Assembly (NCBI RefSeq): GCF_022843985.1
Contig: NZ_JALHMP010000034.1
Location: 1 to 46,162 of the forward strand
From: Phreatobacter sp.
Lineage (GTDB): Bacteria; Pseudomonadota; Alphaproteobacteria; Rhizobiales; Phreatobacteraceae
Direction of reading: 5' to 3'
Length of the DNA: 46,162 nt
Shown here: piece after piece, positions 6,823 through 15,189 of the stretch
How positions within the stretch are numbered: position 1 is the first letter of the stretch
Layout of the letters: the number at the start of each line of letters is the position of its first letter
Position numbers and translations under genes: made by a program
The notes under the pieces: generated by a model
Seen by the model: the letters and a program-made list of their open reading frames with translations, nothing else
The model's database searches: none
Told to the model about the DNA's origin: nothing

Positions 6823-8304
6823 TCAGACGCGCTTGTAGTCGTCCTCGCTGCGGACGATGTCGTCCTCGCCGAGATAGCTGCCCGACTGGACCTCGATGAG
6901 CTCAAGGGGAATCTTCCCGTCATTCGAAAGGCGGTGCCAGGCACCGAGTGGGATATAGACGTTCTCGTTCTCGCACACGATCTTCGAGACCGCGTCGACC
7001 TCGACCGTCGCGGTGCCCTTGACGACGATCCAGTGCTCGGCGCGGTGGAAATGCTTCTGCAGCGACAGGCGTGCGCCGGGCTTCACCACGATACGCTTCA
7101 CCTGGAAGCGCTCGCCGCGGTCGACGCTCTCATAGGAGCCCCATGGGCGCAGCACCTTGCGATGTTCCTCGGCAAGCCGGCGGCGCTGCACATCCCCCTC
7201 GCGCAGGTCGGCCACGAGGGTCTTGAGCTCACCGGCAACCTTCCGGCCGGCCACCAGGACCGCATCCTTGGTGGCCACCACGACGACGTCGTCGAGGCCG
7301 ATCACCGCCGTATGGACGTCGTCGCTGGAGACATAGGAATTGCGAGTCCCCACCAGCGAGACAGCACCGCGGACGGCATTGCCGTCGCCATCCTTCGTCG
7401 ACGCATCCCACAGGGCGTCCCACGAGCCGAGATCCGACCAGGCATAATCCGCTTCGACGACGGCGGCGCGATCGGTGCGCTCCATGACGGCATAGTCGAC
7501 GGATTTCGCGGGGGAGGCGGCGAAGGCCTCGCGATCGATCCGCTCGAACGTGACATTACCGGCCTGATCGACGCTCATCGACCCGGCGACGGCCTTGGCC
7601 GCGGCGGCGATCTCCGGCTCGAAACGCGCGAGTTCGGCGAGGAAAACATCGGCGCGAAACAGGAAGTTTCCAGAATTCCAGAGGTAGTTCTCAGCGAGGA
7701 AGGTCTTGGCCTTGTCCGCGTCGGGCTTTTCGACGAAGGCAGCGACCATCCGCACCCGGCCGTCCATGACGTCGCCGGGGCGGATATAGCCGTAGCCGGT
7801 GGCCGGATGGGTCGGACGGATGCCGAAGGTGACCAGCGCTCCGGCCTCGGCGACCGCAAGGCCCGCTTCGGCCGTCGCGGCGAAGGCCGCGGCGTCGGTG
7901 ACGAGGTGGTCTGCCGCCAGGACCAGCATGACGGCATCGGGATCGGCCGCGGCAACGAGTTCGGCGGCCACTGCGATGGCAGGACCGGAATCACGGCGCA
8001 TGGGTTCGAGCACAATACGGCCGGGCGTCCTGGCACGGGCCAGCTGGTCGGCAACGAGGAAGCGGAAATCCTCGCCGGTGACGATCACCGGATCGGTGAA
8101 GATGGCGCGGTCTCCGACGCGGGCCAGCGTCTCCTCGAAGGTTGAACGATCGCCAAGGAGCGGCAGGAACTGTTTCGGATAGGCTTCGCGGGAGGCGGGC
8201 CAGAGGCGCGTTCCCGCCCCACCGGAGAGGATGACCGGAACGATCCGCGTCTGCTTCGGCATTGAAGGCATGTCCTTCACTGTTGGATCATCATGTTGGT
8301 TCAT
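6823..8304 (-). CDS. Mannose-1-phosphate guanylyltransferase / mannose-6-phosphate isomerase
   Basis: A 493-residue bifunctional enzyme of the ManC/AlgA/CpsB type that makes GDP-mannose for surface polysaccharides. The N-terminal nucleotidyltransferase domain has the signature SGGAGTRLWPASREAYPKQF and FVEKPD. The C-terminal type II phosphomannose isomerase cupin has GSYESVDRGERFQVKRI and the metal-ligand cluster QKHFHRAEHW. The first ATG has AAGGG seven bases upstream; the ATG at residue 15 (MPKQTRIVPV) is an alternative that better fits the family N-terminus. The stop lies 19 bases from the end of the IS91-type unit, so whatever once followed may have been displaced. Confidence 0.9.
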   Translation of the reverse strand: MNQHDDPTVKDMPSMPKQTRIVPVILSGGAGTRLWPASREAYPKQFLPLLGDRSTFEETLARVGDRAIFTDPVIVTGEDFRFLVADQLARARTPGRIVLEPMRRDSGPAIAVAAELVAAADPDAVMLVLAADHLVTDAAAFAATAEAGLAVAEAGALVTFGIRPTHPATGYGYIRPGDVMDGRVRMVAAFVEKPDADKAKTFLAENYLWNSGNFLFRADVFLAELARFEPEIAAAAKAVAGSMSVDQAGNVTFERIDREAFAASPAKSVDYAVMERTDRAAVVEADYAWSDLGSWDALWDASTKDGDGNAVRGAVSLVGTRNSYVSSDDVHTAVIGLDDVVVVATKDAVLVAGRKVAGELKTLVADLREGDVQRRRLAEEHRKVLRPWGSYESVDRGERFQVKRIVVKPGARLSLQKHFHRAEHWIVVKGTATVEVDAVSKIVCENENVYIPLGAWHRLSNDGKIPLELIEVQSGSYLGEDDIVRSEDDYKRV

Positions 8305-8367
8305 TGCCTAGCCCTTGGCCGGCCGATTGGCCACACCGATCTGCCGGAATGGTCAACGTCGCGGCTT

Positions 8368-9702
8368 TCAGGGCCTGGCGGGAACACCGAGGAACGGCCG
8401 ACGAAATACCGAGATACCGACGCGGGCCTGATGTGCTGCAACGACAAGGACGAGGTAGCCCGTCGCGAAAACCGTATTGGTCTGATCGTGGCTGAACAGG
8501 AGGTTGGTCAGGCCGAAGATCGCATAACTCCCTGACAGCAGGGCTGCGCAGGCCCAGCGCTCGCGCTGCCGATCGTCCCGCGGCGCCCGTGCGACGACGA
8601 CCAGCGGCGCGACGAGCAGCAGCACAAGCGCGCTGAGGCCAACAAGGCCGCGACCGACCGCCACCGAGATGTACTCGTTGTGGAGATGGTGATAGGGCGG
8701 AATGGCGGTGCCATCCCGCGCGGCTCGCGCCCGCACCTCAGCCACCGCGTTCTGGCTGCCGTAGCCCAGGACGGGGCGATCGAAGAAGGCATCCAGCCCA
8801 TGGCTCCAGAGCATCAACCGGTGGGCCGTCGAGGGATCGCGGTCGAGACCCAGGGTCTGGCTCTGCAGAGCATGGCGCACCTCGTCGACACGTTCCGGCA
8901 CCTTCAGGACAATGGCGAAGACAGCGAGCCCGGCAGCGAGCGCCGAAGCCACCAGCACAGCCTGCCCCATCCGCAGCCGGATCATCGGCCAGACATGCAC
9001 GCCAACCACGGCGGCGACCAGCGGCAGGGCCAGCAGCGCCCCGCGTGACTGCGAAAGGAGGGTGCCGCCGATGCCGCAGATGAGCGCGGCAACAGCGACC
9101 ATCTTCATCTGCCGGGAAAGCCGGGCGAACCCGACCATCGACAGTCCGGCTGCAAGCATGGCCGTGCCGCCGAAGGGGATGGCGTTGATCATCCCGGCGG
9201 TGGCGCGCGGCTGGCCGAAGACAAAGACCTGCACCAGCGCCTGGACGAAGGAAACGATGGCCGCGGCGCGGACCCCGTTCAGGAAGAGATCGAAGACATC
9301 GACCTTCGGCGTCTGCACCAGGATGCCGACCAGGACGGTCAACGCCAGGAAATGCATCGCCGTTCCGACATCGAGCCAGCCCGCGGCCTGATTGGCGAAG
9401 GCGAGCGGCGAAATCATCGTCACGAGGACATAGCCGAGGGAGACGAGGCAACCGAATGCGGTCGTCGGAGGCCAGACCCAGGAGATGCGCCGGCCGAGAA
9501 AGATCAGACCGACATAGATGCACGCCCCGAAATAAAAGAACGTGGCAACACTGCCGAGGGTCAGCGGCAGAAAGGCGAGCACCGGAATGTAGAGATAGGC
9601 AATGCGGTTGGGATCGTCGATCGTCGCCCAGATCCAGGCCCAGGCTGCAGAGAGAGGTCCCCGTTGCGACGGGGTTTTCGGCGGTCCATCCATCGAACTC
9701 AT
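8368..9702 (-). CDS. O-antigen ligase / polymerase (Wzy_C-type) membrane protein
   Basis: An integral inner-membrane protein of about 444 residues with 10-12 predicted membrane segments. The long periplasmic loop after the middle of the protein contains PPYHHLHNEYISVAVGRG, the His/Asn-rich motif of the Wzy_C domain shared by O-antigen ligases (WaaL) and polysaccharide polymerases. Which of the two it is cannot be decided from sequence. The frame is open upstream to 9756, but MSSMDGPPKT at 9702 is the preferred start, 16 bases after the fabG stop, so it may be cotranscribed with the lipid A acyl genes. Lipid A, polysaccharide and ligase genes side by side suggest an LPS locus. Confidence 0.8.
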   Translation of the reverse strand: MSSMDGPPKTPSQRGPLSAAWAWIWATIDDPNRIAYLYIPVLAFLPLTLGSVATFFYFGACIYVGLIFLGRRISWVWPPTTAFGCLVSLGYVLVTMISPLAFANQAAGWLDVGTAMHFLALTVLVGILVQTPKVDVFDLFLNGVRAAAIVSFVQALVQVFVFGQPRATAGMINAIPFGGTAMLAAGLSMVGFARLSRQMKMVAVAALICGIGGTLLSQSRGALLALPLVAAVVGVHVWPMIRLRMGQAVLVASALAAGLAVFAIVLKVPERVDEVRHALQSQTLGLDRDPSTAHRLMLWSHGLDAFFDRPVLGYGSQNAVAEVRARAARDGTAIPPYHHLHNEYISVAVGRGLVGLSALVLLLVAPLVVVARAPRDDRQRERWACAALLSGSYAIFGLTNLLFSHDQTNTVFATGYLVLVVAAHQARVGISVFRRPFLGVPARP

Positions 9703-9718
9703 GACGCCTGGGACTGCC

Positions 9719-10468
9719 CTATCGCTGCAGCCCCATGGAAGCTGCCAGCCCACCATCGATGGAAAGGGTAGCGCCTGTCAGGTAACTTGCAAGCGGTGAC
9801 AGCAGATAGGCGACGAGACCGCCGATTTCCTCGGGCCGCGCGAAGCGTCCGGCCGGGATCTGCTTCTCCATGGTCTCACGATAGTCGGCATATTTCGCCA
9901 TCATGTCGGTATCAACGAAACCCGGCGCGACGACATTGACCGAAACCCCGCGCTTGGCGCTCTCGATCGCCAGGGTCCGGCAATAGGCGGCGAGCGCCGC
10001 CTTGGAGGCCCCATAGGCGGCATTGCCCTGGTTCGAGCGTTCCGCTGTCACCGAGCCGATCGCGACGATCCGGCCGTTCCGGGCCCGCATCATCGGGCGC
10101 ACCACGGCATTCACGAGGCGCGTGAAGGCAAAGAAGTTGATCTGCATCACCACTTCGGCCTTGGCCTGGTCCATGACCGCGGCGAGCTGGTCGTAGGGCT
10201 GCCCGGCATTGTGGACGAGGCCGAAGAGCGGCTCGCCTTTTTCGAGCTCGGCGCAGAAGGCTTCGACCGCCGCCTTGTCGGCTAGGTCGAGCGATGCGAT
10301 GGCGACATTGCGGTCGGGGTGGGAGGCCTTCAGCTCGGCCACCAGCGCCTCGCCCGCCTCGCCCGACGACCGGACCGTGAAGGTCACGTCATGGCCGCTC
10401 GCGACCACGGCGCGGACGATGGCGGCGCCCATGCCCTTGGCGCCGCCGGTGACGAGGACGCGCCCCAT
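9719..10468 (-). CDS. 3-oxoacyl-ACP reductase (FabG-like SDR) of the VLCFA cluster
   Basis: A 249-residue short-chain dehydrogenase/reductase, expected to reduce 3-oxoacyl-ACP with NADPH during elongation of the very-long-chain acyl group. The cofactor motif is TGGAKGMG (residues 7-14); NAG is at 87-89 (VHNAGQ); the catalytic triad is Ser139, Tyr152 and Lys156 (AYGASKAA); the C-terminus SYLTGATLSIDGG is typical. ATG overlaps the TGA of the upstream ketosynthase by one base (TGATG). It sits within the acpXL operon, which supports a dedicated role rather than the housekeeping FabG function. Confidence 0.88.
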   Translation of the reverse strand: MGRVLVTGGAKGMGAAIVRAVVASGHDVTFTVRSSGEAGEALVAELKASHPDRNVAIASLDLADKAAVEAFCAELEKGEPLFGLVHNAGQPYDQLAAVMDQAKAEVVMQINFFAFTRLVNAVVRPMMRARNGRIVAIGSVTAERSNQGNAAYGASKAALAAYCRTLAIESAKRGVSVNVVAPGFVDTDMMAKYADYRETMEKQIPAGRFARPEEIGGLVAYLLSPLASYLTGATLSIDGGLAASMGLQR

Positions 10469-11742
10469 CACGCCGGCTCCGCGGCGAGCACGAGGCAGAC
10501 GTTCTGCCCGCCGAAGCCGAAGGAATTGGAGATGGCGCGGGTGACGTTTGCCTTGCGGGCGACATTGGGCACGAGATCCAACTTGATCGCCGGGTCTGCC
10601 TCGGTGTGGTTGATCGTCGGCGGAACGATGCCGCTGCGGATGGTCATCAGCGTGAACACCGCCTCGATGGCGCCGGCTGCCGACAGCGTATGGCCGATCA
10701 TCGACTTGTTGGACGACACGGCGATGGCCGGGAGGTGATCGCCGAAGACCGCGGCGAGCCCGACATATTCCATCTTGTCGTTCTCGGGCGTCGAGGTGCC
10801 GTGGGCATTGACATACTGGACGTCGGCCGGCGTGACGCCCGCATCGTCGAGCGCGTTCCGGATGCAGCCGATGATCGGCGCGCCGTCCGGGCTCGAGCGG
10901 GTGCGGTGGAAGCTGTCGGCCATCTCGCCGCAGCCCTCGACGACGCCGAGGATGGTCGCGCCTCGCGCCTTGGCGTGCTCGAAGGATTCCAGCACCAGGG
11001 CCCCTGCCCCCTCGGCCATGACGAATCCGTCGCGGTCCTTGGAGAAGGGCCGGGCCGCTGCCTTCGGATCGCCGTTGCGGGTCGACAGCGCCGACAGGAG
11101 CGAGAAGCGCACCAGGGATTCCTGATTGGCGGAACCATCGGCGCCGATGACGAGGGCCGCCTCCGTCTCGCCGCGGCGGATCGCCTCCACCGCGAGCTGG
11201 ATGGCGGTCGCCCCGGTGGCGCAGGCGGTGGAGATGGAGATTGGCGCGCCCTTGGTGCCGAAGCGGTCGGCGAGCGCGTCGCCAACCGAGCCGAAGAGGA
11301 AGCGCGTCTGCATGGCGGAGAAGTCCTTCGCCGCGGCGCCCTTGAGAATGTCCGTATAGGTGATGTCCGCGCTCTTGGCCGACGCGCGGGCGAGATCCTG
11401 CCGCTGCGGCCATTCCAGTTCCACCGGCGGCATGCCGAGGAAAAGCGGACCGGGGAACGCTCCCTCACCGCCGATCCTCGCCTCCTGAACCGCCTCGTCG
11501 CCAGCCAGCGCCGCCATCTTGGTGGTGAGGTCGGGGGCGTTCTCGAAGGGCACGAAATCAACGGTGCCGGCGATGGTGGTGCGCAGGCCCTCGATCGGGA
11601 AGCGGGTGATGGTGTGGATGCCGGACTGGCCAGCCGTCAGCTTCGCCCAGTTCTCGTCCTTGCCCTGGCCGAGCGAGGTGACGACGCCCATGCCGGTGAC
11701 GACGACCACCGGCCGGCCGTGCTTGTCCTTCATGTGAGCCAT
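10468..11742 (-). CDS. fabF1XL: Beta-ketoacyl-ACP synthase II, VLCFA-specific (FabF1XL-type)
   Basis: A 424-residue condensing enzyme. All catalytic residues are present: Cys in STACATG, His in NAHGTSTPENDKME and His in SNKSMIGHTLSAAG, with the C-terminal NSFGFGGQN. Preceded by AGGAGG six bases before ATG. It follows the second ketosynthase by 10 bases, in the gene order of the rhizobial acpXL cluster, whose products build the 27-hydroxyoctacosanoic acid later attached to lipid A. It probably supplies the condensing activity that its neighbour lacks. The symbol is assigned by cluster synteny. Confidence 0.88.
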   Translation of the reverse strand: MAHMKDKHGRPVVVVTGMGVVTSLGQGKDENWAKLTAGQSGIHTITRFPIEGLRTTIAGTVDFVPFENAPDLTTKMAALAGDEAVQEARIGGEGAFPGPLFLGMPPVELEWPQRQDLARASAKSADITYTDILKGAAAKDFSAMQTRFLFGSVGDALADRFGTKGAPISISTACATGATAIQLAVEAIRRGETEAALVIGADGSANQESLVRFSLLSALSTRNGDPKAAARPFSKDRDGFVMAEGAGALVLESFEHAKARGATILGVVEGCGEMADSFHRTRSSPDGAPIIGCIRNALDDAGVTPADVQYVNAHGTSTPENDKMEYVGLAAVFGDHLPAIAVSSNKSMIGHTLSAAGAIEAVFTLMTIRSGIVPPTINHTEADPAIKLDLVPNVARKANVTRAISNSFGFGGQNVCLVLAAEPA

Positions 11743-11752
11743 GGTGCCCTCC

Positions 11753-12955
11753 TCAGATCGCCTCGACGAGGGCCATGCCCTCGCCGCGCCAGTGCCCGAC
11801 CGAAGTGACGACCGCCTGTTTGACCTTGCGGGTCATGCGCGCCTCGTCCTTCGAGTCGCCGATGGGCGGCACGGCCTCGCCGCGCGCCACCATCATCGCC
11901 GCAAGGGCGACATTGGCCGGGAAGGTCGCCTCGACGCTGTGGCCGATGACCGACCCCGTCGCCCGCGTCGGCACCCGGCGCTGGTCCAGAAGGTCGCGCT
12001 CGATGGCGACCCCCTCTCTGACTCCCGTCGCACCGGAGACGACGACCGTCGCCCCGGGAATGAGACCCGGTGAAATCTCGTTCCACTGCACCGCCATGGA
12101 GTGCTCGGCATCACCGTCCTTGCGGCGGGTGCGGTCGGAGGAGACCTTCGCCAGTTTCGCGATGGGCGTCGCGCCGCGCCGTTCGGCATGTTCGCGCGCC
12201 TCGATCACAAGAAAGGCGCCGACCGAGCCGAGGATGGTACCGCCGCCGTCCTTCGGCCGCTCCCAGACCGGCACCCAGGGCCTGGTCCAGTTCATGTGGC
12301 CGAGTTCGAAGTGCAGGATCGTGTCCGGACGTTCGGCTGAATAGGCCCCGCCCACCAGGAAGATATCGCCCTGCGCTGCATGGCAGCGGCCGAGCGCAAC
12401 GCGCACCGCATCGACGCCTGCCATCTCCTCGCCCATGAACGTGCGGGAGGAGCCGACGACGCCATGGACGATGGAAATATTGCCCGCCAGCAGGTTGGAG
12501 AGCTGGGCGAGGAAAAGCGTCGGCCTGAGGTCGTTCATCAGCCGCTCGTTGAGGAACTTGGCGGGTTCGTTGGAGGCCTCAAGCCCGGAGAGGATCTGGC
12601 CATCGACGGCATAGTCGCGCTCGCCGCCGCCGGCGGCGACGATCATGTGCATGCTTTTGAGCAGGTCGTCCTGGCCCTTGACCCCGGCATTTTCCAGCGC
12701 CAGCCCGGCAGCATAGGTGCCAAGGCGCTGCCAGCCCTCCATCTGCCGGCGGTCGCCGCGATCGGGAATCTGCCTGGCAAGATCCAGTGTGACGGCGGGA
12801 TGGACCTGGTAGGGCGCATGGGTGGTCGAATCGAGTTTCAGCCAGGCCTCGCGGTCGCCGTTCAGGGCATGCCAATGGGCGTCTAGCCCTTCGCCAAGCG
12901 CGGAGACGAGGCCGATGCCGGTGATCCAGGCCTCACGTTCCGGGGCAATCGCCAT
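11753..12955 (-). CDS. fabF2XL: Ketosynthase-like protein without the catalytic cysteine (FabF2XL position)
   Basis: A 400-residue thiolase-fold protein in the fabF2XL position. The fold is recognisable (EAWITGIGLVSALGEGLDAHW; ATGSVIGHSVEATFPANV), but the nucleophile region reads ISIVHGVVGSSRTFMGEE, with Val where the neighbouring FabF1XL has Cys, and the first catalytic histidine motif is replaced by VVSGATGVREG. Only the last His (IGHS) remains. This resembles chain-length-factor (KS-beta) subunits of type II polyketide synthases, so it may pair with FabF1XL to set acyl length; that is inference. The start is the second of two adjacent ATGs, six bases after GGAG; the first is at 12958. Confidence 0.82.
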   Translation of the reverse strand: MAIAPEREAWITGIGLVSALGEGLDAHWHALNGDREAWLKLDSTTHAPYQVHPAVTLDLARQIPDRGDRRQMEGWQRLGTYAAGLALENAGVKGQDDLLKSMHMIVAAGGGERDYAVDGQILSGLEASNEPAKFLNERLMNDLRPTLFLAQLSNLLAGNISIVHGVVGSSRTFMGEEMAGVDAVRVALGRCHAAQGDIFLVGGAYSAERPDTILHFELGHMNWTRPWVPVWERPKDGGGTILGSVGAFLVIEAREHAERRGATPIAKLAKVSSDRTRRKDGDAEHSMAVQWNEISPGLIPGATVVVSGATGVREGVAIERDLLDQRRVPTRATGSVIGHSVEATFPANVALAAMMVARGEAVPPIGDSKDEARMTRKVKQAVVTSVGHWRGEGMALVEAI

Positions 12956-12967
12956 CATGCACTCCCT

Positions 12968-13441
12968 TCAGGCCGTTTCCAGCTTCTCGAACGGGAACTG
13001 GAGACGTTCCCCCCACTCGCGGATCATCAAGGCGAATTTCGGATCGGGGAAGGTTTTCACCGCGAACTTGATCTCCGCCTCGGCGACCTTCTTGCCCTCG
13101 CGGGTGATGAAGGCTTTGGTGACAGCATAGCCCGATCCGTCGCCGACCATTTCCGCATGGACGACGAGGGGTGTCGAAGGCTGCACGAAGTCACGCATCT
13201 TGGTGATGTTGGTACCGACCAGAAAGGGCATGGCAGTGAGGCGATTCAGGCCGAGGATCAGCCAGCCCGAGGTCTGCGCCATCGCCTCGATCATCAGCAC
13301 GCCAGGCAGCAGCGGATAGCCGGGAAAATGGCCTTCGAAGACGGGGCTTTCGGCGGGAACATCCGCCGCCGCCGTCAGGGTCTTCGCCTGCGCGTCGAAC
13401 GACACGACGCGCGTGATCATCTGGAAATATTCGAGTCGCAT
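12968..13441 (-). CDS. fabZXL: 3-hydroxyacyl-ACP dehydratase, VLCFA-specific (FabZXL-type)
   Basis: A 157-residue hot-dog fold dehydratase that removes water from 3-hydroxyacyl-ACP. The FabZ/FabA active site is clear: HFPGYPLLPGVLMIEAMAQ, with the catalytic His and Glu. The length fits. The start MRLEYFQM is preceded by a GGGAG-containing stretch. It is the second gene of the leftward arm, 116 bases after acpXL, a spacer that carries a strong hairpin. It gives 2-enoyl-ACP for the next reduction; a dedicated enoyl reductase may be the alcohol-dehydrogenase-like protein on the other arm. Confidence 0.88.
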   Translation of the reverse strand: MRLEYFQMITRVVSFDAQAKTLTAAADVPAESPVFEGHFPGYPLLPGVLMIEAMAQTSGWLILGLNRLTAMPFLVGTNITKMRDFVQPSTPLVVHAEMVGDGSGYAVTKAFITREGKKVAEAEIKFAVKTFPDPKFALMIREWGERLQFPFEKLETA

Positions 13442-13494
13442 GGGAGGATTGATCTCCCGTGCCGGGAGGCTTTCGACAGGGTTTGGATGACGAA

Positions 13495-13517
13495 ACCGGC
13501 CGGGGGATCCGGCCGGT
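13495..13517 (-). terminator. Hairpin between acpXL and fabZXL (attenuator-like)
   Basis: A perfect 9-bp stem, ACCGGCCGG / CCGGCCGGT, with a five-base loop. Read in the transcription direction it is followed only by TTTCGTC, so it is a weak intrinsic terminator or an RNA-stabilising hairpin rather than a full stop. Its location suggests a device to make more acyl carrier protein than downstream enzymes. Confidence 0.4.
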
Positions 13518-13557
13518 CATGCAGAAAAAGCTGTCGCGGCCCTGTGGCCGGAAAGGA

Positions 13558-13839
13558 TCAGGCGCCCTTGGCGGCGACCAGTTCGTCGATCTTCCCGCAC
13601 AAGGCGCCGAGGACGAAATAGTCTTCCGTCTTCGCCTTGCCCTCGTTCACCTCCTGCGTCCACTTCTCGAGCGGCAGCTTGATGCCGAACGCCTTGTCGA
13701 TGGCGAAGGCGATGTCGAGGAAGTCGAGCGAATCGATACCGAGATCGTCGATCGCATGGCTCTCGGGCGTGATCTTCTCAAGCGGGATGTCACAGGTTTC
13801 CGAGATGATCTTCGAGACGGTTTCGAAGGTGGACGACAT
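13558..13839 (-). CDS. acpXL: Acyl carrier protein AcpXL
   Basis: A 93-residue specialised acyl carrier protein that carries the growing very-long-chain hydroxy acyl group and hands it to LpxXL for lipid A. The phosphopantetheine serine lies in [18 protein letters not shown] (Ser37). The C-terminal extension with [28 protein letters not shown] is typical of AcpXL and absent from the ~78-residue housekeeping AcpP. ATG is preceded by GGAG at eight bases. First gene of the leftward arm; the following genes match the rhizobial VLCFA cluster. Confidence 0.93.
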   Translation of the reverse strand: MSSTFETVSKIISETCDIPLEKITPESHAIDDLGIDSLDFLDIAFAIDKAFGIKLPLEKWTQEVNEGKAKTEDYFVLGALCGKIDELVAAKGA

Positions 13840-14154
13840 GGTGGCGCAATCTCCGTGGCGGCCGTCAGATGGTGATCAAAGCGGCACGAAACAAGGCAAT
13901 CGCCCGTACAGGGCGCCCCGAACAGGAAGCTGCTGCTATAGATGAGGCCGCAAGCCGCATCAACCCTTCGTCTGGAGGCCGCGGCCGGGGCGGCGAGCAG
14001 AGACAAGGCACCGCGGCCGGGGGCGCAGGCGGCCGGGCCTTTGGTTGACGCGCCCGCCGCGGGCCTTTAGGCAGCGGCGCCTTGCATTCTTTGCTGGCGC
14101 GACGGCCCGGTCTGCCGCCCAGCGGGCTATTCCGCCCTGAAGAGGATCCTCCCC
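13840..14154. promoter_or_regulatory. Divergent intergenic region between acpXL and the dehydrogenase
   Basis: A 315-bp region that must hold the promoters of both arms of the VLCFA locus. It is GC-rich, particularly 13975-14140. No strong -35/-10 pair stands out on either strand; TTGCCT followed by weak -10 candidates before acpXL is the best I can see. It contains a repeated GGCGCCTT-like motif near 14065-14090. No gene is supported in it. Confidence 0.5.
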
Positions 14155-15177
14155 ATGCGCGCCCTGCGCCTTCACGGTGACCGCGACCTCCGCATCGAGG
14201 AGATCGCAGACGCCCCCGCCCCGGCTTCCGGCGAAGTCCGCATCAAGGTCGCCGCCGTGGCTCTCAACCACATCGACGTCTGGGGCTTCCGCGGCATGGC
14301 CTTCGCCAAGCGCCAGATGCCGCTGGTGGTGGGCGCCGAGGCCTCCGGCACGATCGAAAGCGTCGGCGACGGCGTCACCGCGTTCAAGACCGGAGACAAG
14401 GTTGTCATGTTCGGCGCCAAGACCTGCGGGACCTGCCAGTTCTGTCGGGCCGGCCAGGACAATCTGTGCACTGACGTGCAGGGCATCATGGGCTTCCACA
14501 TCGACGGCTTCGCGTGTGAATTCGTAACGCTGGAGGCCCGCCACGTCGTTCCGGTGCCAGCCGCCGTATCGTTGCGCGATGCCGCCACCGCTCCGATCAC
14601 CTTCTCCACCGTCGAGCACATGCTCTTCGACAATTGCCGCCTCCAGCCGGGTGAGACCGTCCTCGTCCAGGCCGGTGGCTCGGGCATCGGTACGGTCGCG
14701 ATCAAGGTGGCCAAGGCCCTCGGCTGCACGGTCATCACCACGGTCGGCGACGACGAGAAGGTCGCGAAGGCCCTCGCCATCGGCGCGGACCACGCCATCA
14801 ACTACCGCACCGAGCGGTTCGAGGGGGTGGTGAGGAAGATCACGAAAAAGAAGGGCGTCGACGTCGCCTTCGAACATACCGGCGCCGACACCTTCAATCA
14901 GTCGCTGTTCTGCCTGAGGCGTGGCGGCAGGCTCGCCACCTGCGGCGCCACGTCAGGCGCCACCATCACCTTCAACCTGATGCAGCTCTTCCAGCAGCAG
15001 TACAAGATCTTCGGGTCCTTCGGAGCCCCCATCCGCGCCATCGCTGACGGCCTGAAGCGTATCGAGGCGGGCGTTACGCCGGTCATCGACACGGAACTGC
15101 CGATGGACCGGTTCTCCGAGGCCCTCGATCGGCTCGAGGGCCGCAAGGTCTTCGGCAAGATCCTCGTCCAGATCTGA
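14155..15177 (+). CDS. Zinc-type alcohol dehydrogenase/reductase of the VLCFA cluster
   Basis: A 340-residue medium-chain dehydrogenase/reductase. The N-terminal GroES-like domain includes a structural-zinc-type cysteine cluster CGTCQFCRAGQDNLC; the Rossmann domain has VLVQAGGSGIGTVAIKVAKALG. It corresponds in position to adh2XL of the rhizobial acpXL-lpxXL cluster, whose exact reaction is not settled; a reductase step in VLCFA synthesis is plausible. It is followed after 12 bases by lpxXL, so they form an operon divergent from acpXL. AGAGGATCC precedes the ATG as a Shine-Dalgarno-like sequence. Confidence 0.8.
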   Translation: MRALRLHGDRDLRIEEIADAPAPASGEVRIKVAAVALNHIDVWGFRGMAFAKRQMPLVVGAEASGTIESVGDGVTAFKTGDKVVMFGAKTCGTCQFCRAGQDNLCTDVQGIMGFHIDGFACEFVTLEARHVVPVPAAVSLRDAATAPITFSTVEHMLFDNCRLQPGETVLVQAGGSGIGTVAIKVAKALGCTVITTVGDDEKVAKALAIGADHAINYRTERFEGVVRKITKKKGVDVAFEHTGADTFNQSLFCLRRGGRLATCGATSGATITFNLMQLFQQQYKIFGSFGAPIRAIADGLKRIEAGVTPVIDTELPMDRFSEALDRLEGRKVFGKILVQI

Positions 15178-15189
15178 CGGCGGCCAGCC

